Assembly (NCBI GenBank): GCA_965140365.1
Contig: OZ223196.1
DNA: 64,000 nucleotides
Direction: 5' to 3' (one strand)
Origin: Hydrogenovibrio sp965140365
GTDB taxonomy: Bacteria > Pseudomonadota > Gammaproteobacteria > Thiomicrospirales > Thiomicrospiraceae
Shown: piece after piece, positions 9,136-18,125 of the stretch
How positions within the stretch are numbered: the stretch's first letter is position 1
Layout of the letters: each line of letters opens with the position of its first letter
The notes under the pieces: model-generated
Databases searched by the model: none
The model's input: only the letters and a program-made list of their open reading frames with translations
Told to the model about the DNA's origin: nothing
Position numbers and translations under genes: made by a program

Positions 9136-9783
9136 ATGAAACTCAGCGACATGCACCGGCAACGCATCATTCTCAGGCACCGGCGTTCCATTCAAGAGCG
9201 CGGTTACGGCGCGACGGCACTTTATTGGAATAATACCGAGGCTCAGCAGGTCAGGTTTCAGGTGTTGTCGGATTTGCTGTTACGTTATGGTTTGAAAAAT
9301 GACCAGGCCTGGCCGTTTCATTTGTTGGACGTGGGCGCGGGATTCGGGGATTTTCACCCATACCTGACGGAGCGTGGGTTTGATTTTCGTTATACCGGTA
9401 TCGACGTATCGCCGGATATGGTCACGGCCGCCGGGTTTAAGCATCCGGACGTGACGTTGCGCCAGGGCGAGTTGTTTGATTTTGACTGGCCGGAGAACGC
9501 ATTTGATTTTGTCGTTTGTTCCGGTGCGATGAATGAGGTGGTGGATGCGCCCAATTGTGAAGGCGATTATGCAAGAGCGATGATTCGTCGAATGTACGCC
9601 TTGGCCAAAACCGGCGTGGCGTTTAACTTGTTGAATGCCCGACACGATTGGACGGCTAATCGGGGGCTATTGCAGAGTTTTGAACCACAAGAAATGGCCG
9701 AGTATTGTTCCGAATTTGCACCGCAAGTAATTTTGGAAGAGGGTTATCTTTCCAATGATTTCAGTGTGTATTTAGGAAAATAA
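9136..9783 (+). CDS. Class I SAM-dependent methyltransferase
   Basis: A 215-residue protein with the Rossmann SAM signature: motif I LLDVGAGFGDFHPYL near residues 67-81, the acidic end of strand 2 (GIDVSPDMV), and a motif IV-like FVVCSGAMNEVVD. The N-terminus (RHRRSIQERGYGATALYW) resembles small uncharacterised methyltransferases. Substrate unknown. It begins 3 bp after the DUF455 stop and ends directly at the ROK kinase start, so the three are likely translationally coupled. An exact CCAGGCCTGG at 9303-9312 encodes DQAW. Confidence 0.8.
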   Translation: MKLSDMHRQRIILRHRRSIQERGYGATALYWNNTEAQQVRFQVLSDLLLRYGLKNDQAWPFHLLDVGAGFGDFHPYLTERGFDFRYTGIDVSPDMVTAAGFKHPDVTLRQGELFDFDWPENAFDFVVCSGAMNEVVDAPNCEGDYARAMIRRMYALAKTGVAFNLLNARHDWTANRGLLQSFEPQEMAEYCSEFAPQVILEEGYLSNDFSVYLGK

Positions 9784-10674
9784 ATGACGATGAAGGTGGG
9801 GATTGACCTAGGCGGTACTAAAATCGAAACCATCGTGTTGGGCGAGGACAATGATATCTTGTTGCGTGAGCGGATACCTACGCCACAAGGTGATTATGCG
9901 GCGACTTTAGAAGCCATTGTGTCATTGGTTAGGCGGGTGGAAACTTCGGTCGGGGATTTTTCGCGCCTGGGAATTGGTATTCCGGGCGCCGTCTCCAAGC
10001 AAACCGGTTGCATTAAAAATGCCAATTCAACTTGTTTGATCGGGCGCGATTTGGCCGAGGATTTGTCGGAACCCTTGTCGCAGAAGGTGGTGTTGGCTAA
10101 TGATGCAAACTGTTTGGCGTTGTCGGAAGCCTCCGACGGTGCCGGGGCGGGCGAAGACGTGGTCTTTGCCGTGATTTTAGGTACCGGATGCGGCGGCGGC
10201 TTGGTGGTGAAGGGGCAGGTGCTGAACGGCGTGAATGCCATTGCCGGAGAGTGGGGGCACAACCCTTTGCCTTGGCACTCGGAAAGCGATGTGATGATGC
10301 CTTGCTATTGCGGCCAATCCGGGTGTCTGGAGACATTTTTGTCCGGACCGGGCATGGCCGCGCATTTTAACAGAATAGATGGGCGAACCATGACCGCGCA
10401 GGCAATTTTTGAAGCGGGCGAAGCCGGAGATAAGGCCTGCCGGGAGCATATGGAGTCTTATGCCTATTGGTTGGCGAAAGGGTTGGCCAGTGTGATGAAT
10501 GTGGTTGATCCGGATGTCATCGTGCTGGGGGGTGGTTTGTCTAATGCTGAATTTTTGTATCGCCGTGTTCCGGAGCTTTGGGCGCAATGGGTGTTCAGTG
10601 ATCGGGTGGATACTCGGTTGGTGCCGGCGAAATGGGGCGATTCCAGTGGCGTGCGCGGTGCGGCCTGGTTGTGA
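9784..10674 (+). CDS. ROK family sugar kinase (fructokinase/GlcNAc kinase-like)
   Basis: A 296-residue ROK kinase. The phosphate-1 loop GIDLGGTKIE opens the protein, the catalytic Asp lies in LANDANCLALSE, the phosphate-2 loop is LGTGCGGGLV, and the zinc motif is CYCGQSGCLE, with EWGHNPLP as the usual upstream His. This set fits fructokinase (Mak) or NagK-type enzymes; the sugar is not decidable. The ATG directly follows the methyltransferase stop. An alternative ATG lies two codons in. Confidence 0.87.
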   Translation: MTMKVGIDLGGTKIETIVLGEDNDILLRERIPTPQGDYAATLEAIVSLVRRVETSVGDFSRLGIGIPGAVSKQTGCIKNANSTCLIGRDLAEDLSEPLSQKVVLANDANCLALSEASDGAGAGEDVVFAVILGTGCGGGLVVKGQVLNGVNAIAGEWGHNPLPWHSESDVMMPCYCGQSGCLETFLSGPGMAAHFNRIDGRTMTAQAIFEAGEAGDKACREHMESYAYWLAKGLASVMNVVDPDVIVLGGGLSNAEFLYRRVPELWAQWVFSDRVDTRLVPAKWGDSSGVRGAAWL

Positions 10675-10690
10675 TGTGTTTTAAAAATGG

Positions 10691-10700
10691 CCAGGCCTGG
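10691..10700. repeat. CCAGGCCTGG palindrome
   Basis: Exact copy in the gap after the ROK kinase, extended by one pair to GCCAGGCCTGGC. No clear T-run. Confidence 0.85.
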
Positions 10701-10755
10701 CTGAAAAGGTGATATCACGTTTATAAGTGGGTCATAAAGAGTGGAGAAAGGGAAG

Positions 10756-11088
10756 ATGGAAACGATTACATCGTTGGAACGATTGGATGAGTTGAAGCAA
10801 GCTGAAGAAGCCTTGTTGGTGCTATTCGGTGGGCGAGATTGTAACGTCTGTCATTCCATTAAACCAAAGCTGATTGAGTGGGTCGAGTCGTCTTACCCAA
10901 ATATTAAAATGGTGTATGTGGATTGTCACGAGGTGACGGATATTTGTGCACAGAACGGCGTGTTTACCTTGCCGACCTTGCAGGTGTTTTTCACCGGACA
11001 GCGATTTATCGAAGAGGTGCGCAGTTTCAGTTTGCAAAAGGTCATGCAGGAAATCGAGCGCCCCTACCGGATGTTGTTTTCAGATTAA
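10756..11088 (+). CDS. Thioredoxin-fold protein with CxxC
   Basis: A 110-residue thioredoxin-like protein with the redox motif GGRDCNVCHS (Cys-29 and Cys-32), a cis-Pro motif TLPTLQVFF and a C-terminal helix. There is no signal peptide, so it should act in the cytoplasm as a small thiol-disulfide reductase. The frame can also open at GTG 10741, but ATG 10756 is preferred because GGAGA lies 8-12 bases before it. It is convergent with the patatin gene, 7 bp apart. Confidence 0.82.
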   Translation: METITSLERLDELKQAEEALLVLFGGRDCNVCHSIKPKLIEWVESSYPNIKMVYVDCHEVTDICAQNGVFTLPTLQVFFTGQRFIEEVRSFSLQKVMQEIERPYRMLFSD

Positions 11089-11095
11089 CCGGCTT

Positions 11096-13321
11096 TTAAT
11101 TGAAGGCATGCCCAAAGTAGAAGTAAAGTGACTGATGTTCTTCGTCGTGATAGCCGTAAGCAAAATAGATGGGGCCGACAAAGCTGTTCATGCCGATGAA
11201 AATGCTTCCGGCTTGTTTGGTGTTGGCCCAAGATACATCGGATGAGTTGACGCCGGTAATGTTTTCTTGATTGTAAATATTGCCGGCTTCCAGTGTTGCG
11301 CCGAGGTAATATGGAAAGTTCAGCGGGTTGCTGCTGGACGACATTCGGTATAAGTATTTCAGGCGGGCGAAGAGGATTTGATTGCCGATTAAGTCGTCTT
11401 CAGCATAGCCGGATAGTCGCTGGAAACCGCCTAAAGTGTAAAAACTGTGTATGTCTTCACCTTGGTCGGCTTCCTGGTTGGCCGCTTCGAAGTGGAGGTT
11501 AACCGTGTGGCGGCCATGGGAAAAGTAGCTCGACAAGAAAGATTTGAACTCTTGTACTTTGCCAGCCTTATCGATGTTGTAGAGGGTGTTTCGGTAAGAC
11601 AGATCCAGTAAGTTACCTTTGCGTGGAAAAGCGACTTGATCCAAGCTGTCGTACCTTAATCCGGTATAAAGAATATTGTCATCGTAGGTTTCTTTTTGTT
11701 GCGAATCGGCATTCTTGCCCAGTCGTAGTTCGCCAATCTCCCAGTCGTATCCGACATAAGCTCTGAAGTTTAAATTGAAGTTATAGCCAAGTTCCAGGTT
11801 GGGGGTGAAGGTCTGTTGTTCAAGCTGCACCGAAGCGATGCTGCTTTGGTCATTGAGGTCGTAGGTTCGGCTCTTGGCTTCAAAAGAAGGTTCAATGTAA
11901 AGCTTTTGACGGGTGTCGAGCGGCTGGTAGAAAGCCGTCTTAAGTTGTTGTGTTTGGCCTATGTTGATTTCGTTTCGCCATTCGCCACCCAATCCGTTGA
12001 CCGGTAAATAGGTGTGGCGTAACCCGATGTTGAACACATTGCTGTCGTTGAGGTTGGAAGCCAAGTTTAGTTTGAGCTTAAAGAAATTCGGCCCCCAGGA
12101 GGGTGGCGTGGCTTTGATGGTGAGGGTGTTCTGGCCATCGTTTTCAACAATTTCATAGGTGATGAGTTCGAAAAAACCTAAACCGTAAAGTGTCGTGATG
12201 TCGGTTTCCAATTGAATCCGGTCAATCGGTTGGCCGGTTTTCTGGTGAATGTATTGTTCGATGACGTCGTTGGATAGATTTGTGGTATTGATAATTTTGA
12301 TTTCATCAATTGTTCCCCAGGTGCGCTGACTGGACGGCGTATGATAATTTGGATCGCTGAGGGTTTCCAATTGAGCGGTTTTTGCTAAAGCCGCTTCTGA
12401 ACCGATTTGAATGATTTCTTTGGGGTGCTCAAAGTCGGTCGGGCTGATTGTTTCGGGGATGATTGGACGAATCAAAACGTCACTGGGTTTGAGTGTTTTT
12501 AATTGGCGTAAACTGTTCGCGGTTACCACGCCGGAGATGATTTGGCTGGTGATACCAAAATAGGAGTCCATGTCTGCGGTTTTCGGCGTTTGAGTGTGGG
12601 TGTCGGAGACAATGACGATATCGGCTCCCATTTGCCGAGCAACATCGATCGGTGTGTTATTGGTGACGCCGCCGTCTACCAGGTAATGGTCGTCGATTTT
12701 GACGGGCGCAAAGATGCCGGGTACTGACATGCTGGCCCGTAATGCCTGTGCCAAATCTCCGGATTTCAGCACGACTTCTTCGCCTGTTCGGGCGTCGGTG
12801 GCAACGGCTCGGAATGGAATGGGCAATTTGTCGAAGTCTTGAACGTGGCTGACCGGTAAGGTCATGCCTTTGAGAAGGGTCGCTTGTTGCTGCCCTAATA
12901 ATAGCCCGCTGGGCAATTTGAAGTAACCGTTTCGTAAACCGAATTCCCCTTTGACGAAGTAGTGAAACTGGTCTTGTTTTCGGCGAAACGATAGGAAGTG
13001 GCGGGAGCTTTCGTCCACGAAAGTTTGGTCCCAGTTGACGTGGGTGACGAAGTTTTCAATTTCGCGGGTGCTTAAACCGGAGGCGTAAAGCCCGCCGACC
13101 AAGGCGCCCATACTGGTGCCGGAAATGTAATCGATGGGGACATTTAAACGTTCTAATTGTTTGATAACACCAATATGCGCCAAACCGTGCGACCCTCCGC
13201 CAGGCAGTACCAATCCTATTTTCGGGCGTTTTGAATCGTCTTTGGCCGCCAATGCGTTGGCGGTTGGTAACAGAAGTAACCAGCAAAAAGCCAGTGGCAG
13301 CAGGCGTTTAACGTTTTCCAT
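11096..13321 (-). CDS. Patatin-like phospholipase with outer-membrane barrel (PlpD-type, type Vd secretion)
   Basis: A 741-residue protein, the size of Pseudomonas PlpD. It has a Sec signal peptide (cleavage after ~Ala-26), a patatin domain with oxyanion loop GGGSHG (41-46), nucleophile GTSMG (Ser-70) and catalytic Asp in VDGG (Asp-216), then a POTRA-like stretch (~340-410) and a C-terminal Omp85-type barrel of about 16 strands ending in FGHAFN. It should be a lipid esterase carried to the surface or released by its own barrel. Its start overlaps the end of the upstream SDR gene by 14 bp, so the two are one transcript. Confidence 0.88.
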   Translation of the reverse strand: MENVKRLLPLAFCWLLLLPTANALAAKDDSKRPKIGLVLPGGGSHGLAHIGVIKQLERLNVPIDYISGTSMGALVGGLYASGLSTREIENFVTHVNWDQTFVDESSRHFLSFRRKQDQFHYFVKGEFGLRNGYFKLPSGLLLGQQQATLLKGMTLPVSHVQDFDKLPIPFRAVATDARTGEEVVLKSGDLAQALRASMSVPGIFAPVKIDDHYLVDGGVTNNTPIDVARQMGADIVIVSDTHTQTPKTADMDSYFGITSQIISGVVTANSLRQLKTLKPSDVLIRPIIPETISPTDFEHPKEIIQIGSEAALAKTAQLETLSDPNYHTPSSQRTWGTIDEIKIINTTNLSNDVIEQYIHQKTGQPIDRIQLETDITTLYGLGFFELITYEIVENDGQNTLTIKATPPSWGPNFFKLKLNLASNLNDSNVFNIGLRHTYLPVNGLGGEWRNEINIGQTQQLKTAFYQPLDTRQKLYIEPSFEAKSRTYDLNDQSSIASVQLEQQTFTPNLELGYNFNLNFRAYVGYDWEIGELRLGKNADSQQKETYDDNILYTGLRYDSLDQVAFPRKGNLLDLSYRNTLYNIDKAGKVQEFKSFLSSYFSHGRHTVNLHFEAANQEADQGEDIHSFYTLGGFQRLSGYAEDDLIGNQILFARLKYLYRMSSSSNPLNFPYYLGATLEAGNIYNQENITGVNSSDVSWANTKQAGSIFIGMNSFVGPIYFAYGYHDEEHQSLYFYFGHAFN

Positions 13322-14165
13322 CGCCGCCCGCCTTAATTAACAGAGCATCCAGCCATCGCCCCGGCAGTAAGCGCTTAAGGTAAGCAAATAAGACGGTCGG
13401 GAAAGTGATTCGGTAGCGCAGAGCAGGCCTGGTGGATTTCAAGACTTTTTCCATCGCCTCGGTGACGGCTTCCGGCCCGAGCGTGAAAGGCGCGGTTGGC
13501 CCTTCGGTTTCCAAGCGGTCGATCATGGCGTTGTAGTTATCACGATGTGCACTTTGGTCTTTGGCAATCCAGTGTTTGAATTGTGCATAGGCATTGGCGC
13601 GAAAGTTGGAAGTAATCGGTCCGGGCTCGATAAGCACGACCTGAATGCCGGTTTCTTTGAGTTCCAGGCGAAGCGTGTCCGCCAAGCCTTCAATCGCAAA
13701 TTTACTGGCGTTGTAAGCGCCTCGGTAGGGCATGGCGGCAAAGCCTAGGATGGAACTGTTATAGACGATTTTACCGAATCCTTGCGCGCGAAAGGTGGGC
13801 AGTAAACGATTGGTGAGTTCCTGGGTGCCGAAGACATTGGTTTCGAACTGGTGGCGCAGGGCATCGCGGCTTAAGTCTTCCACCGCTCCGGGTAATCCAA
13901 AAGCGGCATTGTTGAATAGTAAGTCAATCCGTTGTGTCATGGATAGAAGGGTGTCCACCGCCTGACGAATGGATTTCGTATCGGCCAGATCCATTTGTAT
14001 GCATTCGATTCCTTGGCCGTTAAGGCGTTCCACATCCCTGGGGTTGCGGCAGGTGGCAATGACGCGATGACCTTGTTGGTGAAAGTGGTGTACGGCATGA
14101 TGTCCAATACCGGTAGAAGCGCCTGTAATCAGCAGAGTGTGTGTTGTGTGCACGGTGGTTCCCAT
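13308..14165 (-). CDS. Short-chain dehydrogenase/reductase (SDR)
   Basis: A 285-residue classical SDR: NAD(P)-binding TGASTGIG near residues 15-22, NNAAF after strand 4, catalytic Ser in YNSSILG, and the active-site YNASK with the preceding Tyr. The C-terminal extension is typical of NADP-dependent members acting on lipophilic ketones or alcohols, but the substrate is unknown. The pairing with a surface phospholipase might point to lipid metabolism; that is only context. A near-match to the iterated palindrome is at 13423-13432. Confidence 0.87.
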   Translation of the reverse strand: MGTTVHTTHTLLITGASTGIGHHAVHHFHQQGHRVIATCRNPRDVERLNGQGIECIQMDLADTKSIRQAVDTLLSMTQRIDLLFNNAAFGLPGAVEDLSRDALRHQFETNVFGTQELTNRLLPTFRAQGFGKIVYNSSILGFAAMPYRGAYNASKFAIEGLADTLRLELKETGIQVVLIEPGPITSNFRANAYAQFKHWIAKDQSAHRDNYNAMIDRLETEGPTAPFTLGPEAVTEAMEKVLKSTRPALRYRITFPTVLFAYLKRLLPGRWLDALLIKAGGDGKR

Positions 14166-14291
14166 GGTTTTTCAGGGTTGTTCGTCGTTGATTTTCTAAT
14201 CTTAGGGCAACTTCGGTAAAGTGCAAGTGTTTCTCTGGATTTTTTGTTGTTCGAACGATGTTTTTCAAATCTCAGGAGATTCGTATGAATC

Positions 14292-14321
14292 CTGCCAAAA
14301 GGCTTCAAATTCTTATATAAT
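14292..14321 (+). promoter_or_regulatory. Candidate sigma70 promoter for the DUF502 gene
   Basis: Perfect TATAAT at 14316-14321 with CTGCCA (4 of 6) at 14292-14297, spacer 18. Start codon follows at 14358. Confidence 0.45.
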
Positions 14322-14357
14322 AAAGGGCTTGATTTAACGATTCGCGAAGCGGGACAG

Positions 14358-15056
14358 ATGTCATTTATCAAACGTTATTTAATTGCTGGTTTGTTGGTAT
14401 GGTTACCTCTAGGGGTGACCATCGCGGCTTTGATCTTTCTGGTTAACCTGTTTGACCAGAGCCTGCTACTGTTGCCCGAGCATTTACGGCCGGATGAGTT
14501 GTTAGGGCGACATATTCCCGGGTTCGGCATTATCCTGTCGTTTGTATTGATTTTTGTCACCGGGATGTTGGTGGCGAACTTTTTTGGTCGATACCTTTAT
14601 GGAATGTGGGAAAAGCTTTTGTCTCGCATTCCGTTGGTCCGTTCGATTTATACGGCGGTCAAACAGATTGCCGAGGCTTTGTTTGGCTCGGGCTCTCAAA
14701 CCTTTCAGAAAGTCTATTTGCTGCAATACCCGCGTGCGGGCTTGTGGACGTTAGCCTTTCAGACCAGCAAAACCCAGGGCGAAGCGCAGATGAAGACCAA
14801 TATGCAGGAGGTGGTGAATCTGTTTGTGCCGACCACGCCGAACCCGACCTCCGGTTTTTTTATTATGGCCTCGAACAACGAAATCATCGAATTGGACATG
14901 AGTGTCGACGATGCCTTGAAAATGGTCATTTCCGGGGGGGTGGTTGTGCCGCCCTGGCAAAAAGTCGATAATGCCGGCACCGTCATTGAGGTGATTGAGC
15001 CAATCGAACTTGACAAAACATCGAACGACTTGCCATCGAACGAAAAACAGAATTGA
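14358..15056 (+). CDS. DUF502 membrane protein
   Basis: A 232-residue protein with two N-terminal transmembrane segments (residues ~8-30 and ~54-78) and a soluble C-terminal half. The stretches RIPLVRSIYTAVKQI, NLFVPTTPNPTSGFF and the late MVISGGVVVPPW are the hallmark motifs of DUF502. Role unknown. It lies just upstream of aspS, an arrangement common in Proteobacteria, but aspS has its own promoter-like sequence. Confidence 0.85.
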   Translation: MSFIKRYLIAGLLVWLPLGVTIAALIFLVNLFDQSLLLLPEHLRPDELLGRHIPGFGIILSFVLIFVTGMLVANFFGRYLYGMWEKLLSRIPLVRSIYTAVKQIAEALFGSGSQTFQKVYLLQYPRAGLWTLAFQTSKTQGEAQMKTNMQEVVNLFVPTTPNPTSGFFIMASNNEIIELDMSVDDALKMVISGGVVVPPWQKVDNAGTVIEVIEPIELDKTSNDLPSNEKQN

Positions 15057-15057
15057 A

Positions 15058-15087
15058 TTGAAATTTTTAACCATTGGAAAATAGAAT
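15058..15087 (+). promoter_or_regulatory. Candidate sigma70 promoter for aspS
   Basis: TTGAAA (15058-15063) and TAGAAT (15082-15087), spacer 18, each one mismatch from consensus; aspS starts at 15132. Confidence 0.5.
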
Positions 15088-15131
15088 GCGCCATTTACGG
15101 GGCGTTTTAGCAAGATAAGGTAATAAACGAT

Positions 15132-16922
15132 ATGATGCGTACACACTATTGTGGACAAGTAACTGAAACTTTGGAAGGCCAGCACGTCACTGTGTCCGGC
15201 TGGGTACATCGCCGCCGCGACCACGGTGGGGTCATTTTCATTGATTTGCGTGATCGTGAAGGGCTTGTTCAGGTAGTGGTGAATCCGGGAAATGACGCCA
15301 TGTTCAATATCGCGGAACGTGTCCGTTCCGAGTATGTGTTGAAGGTGCAAGGCAAAGTGTGCGCTCGAACGCCGGAAACCATCAATCCGAAAATGACCAC
15401 CGGGAAAATCGAAATCGTTGCCGATGATTTGGAAGTGTTGAGTGCGGCCGAACCGATTCCGTTCCAGCTGGATGACAAACATATTTCCGAAGAAGTGCGC
15501 CTGACGTATCGTTATCTGGATTTGCGTCGTGATGAAATGCAAGAAGCCTTGCGTACCCGTTACCGAGTGACGCGTTCCACGCGTCGTTATCTGGATGACA
15601 ATGGCTTTATGGACATGGAAACGCCGATTCTCACCAAGTCCACACCGGAAGGCGCGCGCGATTATCTGGTGCCGAGCCGAACGCATCCGAATAAATTCTT
15701 TGCCTTGCCGCAGTCTCCTCAGTTGTTTAAGCAATTGTTGATGATGTCCGGTTTTGACCGTTATTACCAGATTACCCGTTGTTTCCGAGACGAAGATTTG
15801 CGTGCCGATCGCCAGCCGGAATTTACCCAGCTGGATATCGAAACCTCGTTTATGACTGAAGAAGAAGTCATGGATATGATGGAAGGCTTGACCAAAACCA
15901 TTTTCCGTGACGGGGTGGAGGTCAATTTTGACTATGACTTCCCGCGAATGACCTATGCCGAAGCCATCGAAAAATACGGCATTGACCGCCCGGACTTGCG
16001 TATTCCATTGCAGTTGGTGGACGTGGCTGATTTATTACAGGACATTGAATTCAAAGTCTTTGCGGGGCCGGCAAAAGATCCGATGGGACGTGTGGCGGCG
16101 CTTCGCGTACCGCAAGGCGGGCAGTTGTCGCGTAAGGAAATCGACGATTACACCAAATTTGTGGGTATTTACGGTGCGAAAGGGTTGGCCTACATTAAAG
16201 TCAATGATTTGTCGGCGGGCTTAGACGGATTGCAATCACCCATTGTGAAATTCTTCCCGGATCAGGCGATGGAAATTATGGCGCGTGTCGGGGCTGAAGA
16301 CGGCGATATCGTTTTCTTCGGCGCGGATAAAGCCAAGATCGTCAACGAAGCCTTGGGGGCTTTGCGTTGCAAGATCGGCGAAGACCTGGATATGATCGAG
16401 CGGGAATGGGCGCCGGTTTGGGTAGTGGATTTTCCGATGTTTGAAATGGATGAGAAAACCGCCAAAATGACGGCCATTCACCACCCGTTTACGCAGCCGA
16501 AAGCGACCACGGAAGAAATCTTAAACCACGACGAACCGCATCAAATGTTGTCTCGTGCCTACGACTTGGTGATTAACGGTATTGAAGTCGGTGGCGGGTC
16601 GGTGCGTATCCATGACACGCATATGCAAGCGGCCGTATTGAAAATGTTGGGTATTTCCGATGAAGAAGCGGATGAGAAGTTTGGTTTCTTGTTGAATGCT
16701 CTGAAGTACGGTTGTCCGCCGCATGCCGGTATGGCCTTCGGTCTGGATCGTCTGGTGATGTTGATGGCGAAACGCGACTCGATTCGCGACGTTATTGCTT
16801 TCCCGAAAACTCAGTCCGCCGCGTGTATGCTGACGGATGCGCCGGGTGCCGTTGATAATGCTCAAATGGCCGATTTGGAATTGCGTTTCCGCAAATCTCT
16901 GACGGAAAAACAGGCCGACTGA
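15132..16922 (+). CDS. aspS: Aspartyl-tRNA synthetase
   Basis: Class II synthetase of 596 residues, bacterial type. An OB-fold anticodon domain comes first (VSGWVHRRRDHGGVIFIDLRDREG), followed by the catalytic core with motif 2 around RCFRDEDLRADRQPEFTQLD, the GAD insertion domain typical of bacterial AspRS, and motif 3 GMAFGLDRLVMLM. The frame starts with two ATGs; the second (15135) matches the family start MRTHYCG equally well. AAGGTAA provides the ribosome site. nadA follows after 22 bp. Confidence 0.97.
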   Translation: MMRTHYCGQVTETLEGQHVTVSGWVHRRRDHGGVIFIDLRDREGLVQVVVNPGNDAMFNIAERVRSEYVLKVQGKVCARTPETINPKMTTGKIEIVADDLEVLSAAEPIPFQLDDKHISEEVRLTYRYLDLRRDEMQEALRTRYRVTRSTRRYLDDNGFMDMETPILTKSTPEGARDYLVPSRTHPNKFFALPQSPQLFKQLLMMSGFDRYYQITRCFRDEDLRADRQPEFTQLDIETSFMTEEEVMDMMEGLTKTIFRDGVEVNFDYDFPRMTYAEAIEKYGIDRPDLRIPLQLVDVADLLQDIEFKVFAGPAKDPMGRVAALRVPQGGQLSRKEIDDYTKFVGIYGAKGLAYIKVNDLSAGLDGLQSPIVKFFPDQAMEIMARVGAEDGDIVFFGADKAKIVNEALGALRCKIGEDLDMIEREWAPVWVVDFPMFEMDEKTAKMTAIHHPFTQPKATTEEILNHDEPHQMLSRAYDLVINGIEVGGGSVRIHDTHMQAAVLKMLGISDEEADEKFGFLLNALKYGCPPHAGMAFGLDRLVMLMAKRDSIRDVIAFPKTQSAACMLTDAPGAVDNAQMADLELRFRKSLTEKQAD

Positions 16923-16944
16923 TTCGATTCGGTCAGGAGAAACT

Positions 16945-18030
16945 ATGTCTTCACTCGCCACCAGTGTCCCGGTTGAGTTGCTCAGCCGCATTGATTTATT
17001 GGCCCAGTCGGCGCCCATTCCGCCGGTAATGGATGCGGCTGAGAAGCAAGCATTGAAAGACAAGATCAAACGCCTGCTCAGGGAAAAGAACGCCCAGCTG
17101 GTTGCGCACTATTATGTGGATGACGACCTGCAGGCGTTGGCCGAAGAAACCGGCGGCAAGGTCGCGGATTCGTTGGAAATGGCCAATTTCGGCGCGCAAT
17201 CCGAAGCGGATATGTTGGTGGTGTGCGGTGTGCGCTTTATGGGTGAAACCGCGAAAATGCTGAGCCCGGAAAAAACCATTCTGATGCCGGACTTGAACGC
17301 CACCTGCTCTTTGGACGAAAGCTGTCCTCCGAAAGAGTTTGCCGCGTTTTGTGCGCAGTACCCGGATCACAAGGTCGTGGTGTATGCCAATACCAGTGTT
17401 GAGGTTAAGGCCTTGGCGGACTGGGTGGTGACGTCGGGCAATGCCTTGGAAATCGTCACTCATCTGAAAGAGCAAGGCGAGAAAATCATTTGGGCACCGG
17501 ATCGTCATTTAGGGCATTGGATTGAAAAAGAAACCGGTGTGGAGATGATTCGCTGGCAAGGGCATTGCATTGTGCATGACGAATTCCAGATGTATGAATT
17601 GCAGTCTCTGAAGGAGAAACACCCGGACGCGAAAGTCATTGTGCACCCGGAGTCGCCGGCGGAAGTGGTTGATTTGGCCGACGTGGTGGGGTCCACCCGG
17701 GTGATGATTGAAGCGGTACAAACCTTGCCGGATCAGAAATTCATCGTGGCGACCGATTACGGTATCTTTTATAAAATGCAGCAGTTGGCGCCGGAAAAGG
17801 AATTGATCGTTGCGCCGACCGGCGGTAAAAGTGGGCATTGTATTAGTTGTGCGCACTGTCCTTGGATGGCGATGAACGGCTTGCATAACCTGGCCGCCTG
17901 TTTGGAAAACGAAACCGGTGAGATTCTGATCGAAGAGTCCATTCGCCAAAAAGCCTTGCAGTCGGTGAACCGGATGTTGGAATTTTCGCGTGCCAAAGGA
18001 CTGGTGAAAACAAAATCAACCACCGACTGA
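16945..18030 (+). CDS. nadA: Quinolinate synthase
   Basis: NadA condenses iminoaspartate with dihydroxyacetone phosphate to quinolinate for NAD synthesis, using a [4Fe-4S] cluster. The 361 residues contain the N-terminal AHYYVDDDLQALAEETGGKVADS region and the three cluster cysteines in MPDLNATCSLDESCP, QGHCIVHDEF and GHCISCAHCPWM. It has an N-terminal extension of ~40 residues before the core. AGGAG precedes the ATG; likely cotranscribed with aspS. Confidence 0.96.
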   Translation: MSSLATSVPVELLSRIDLLAQSAPIPPVMDAAEKQALKDKIKRLLREKNAQLVAHYYVDDDLQALAEETGGKVADSLEMANFGAQSEADMLVVCGVRFMGETAKMLSPEKTILMPDLNATCSLDESCPPKEFAAFCAQYPDHKVVVYANTSVEVKALADWVVTSGNALEIVTHLKEQGEKIIWAPDRHLGHWIEKETGVEMIRWQGHCIVHDEFQMYELQSLKEKHPDAKVIVHPESPAEVVDLADVVGSTRVMIEAVQTLPDQKFIVATDYGIFYKMQQLAPEKELIVAPTGGKSGHCISCAHCPWMAMNGLHNLAACLENETGEILIEESIRQKALQSVNRMLEFSRAKGLVKTKSTTD

Positions 18031-18125
18031 TGGCACAAACCTTTATTCTTTAGCTGCTTTGATGCCGTCGGCAACGGTTTTCAAAAAGCCACATCAAACA
18101 CATTTCAGTAATCACGGGGGAGACA

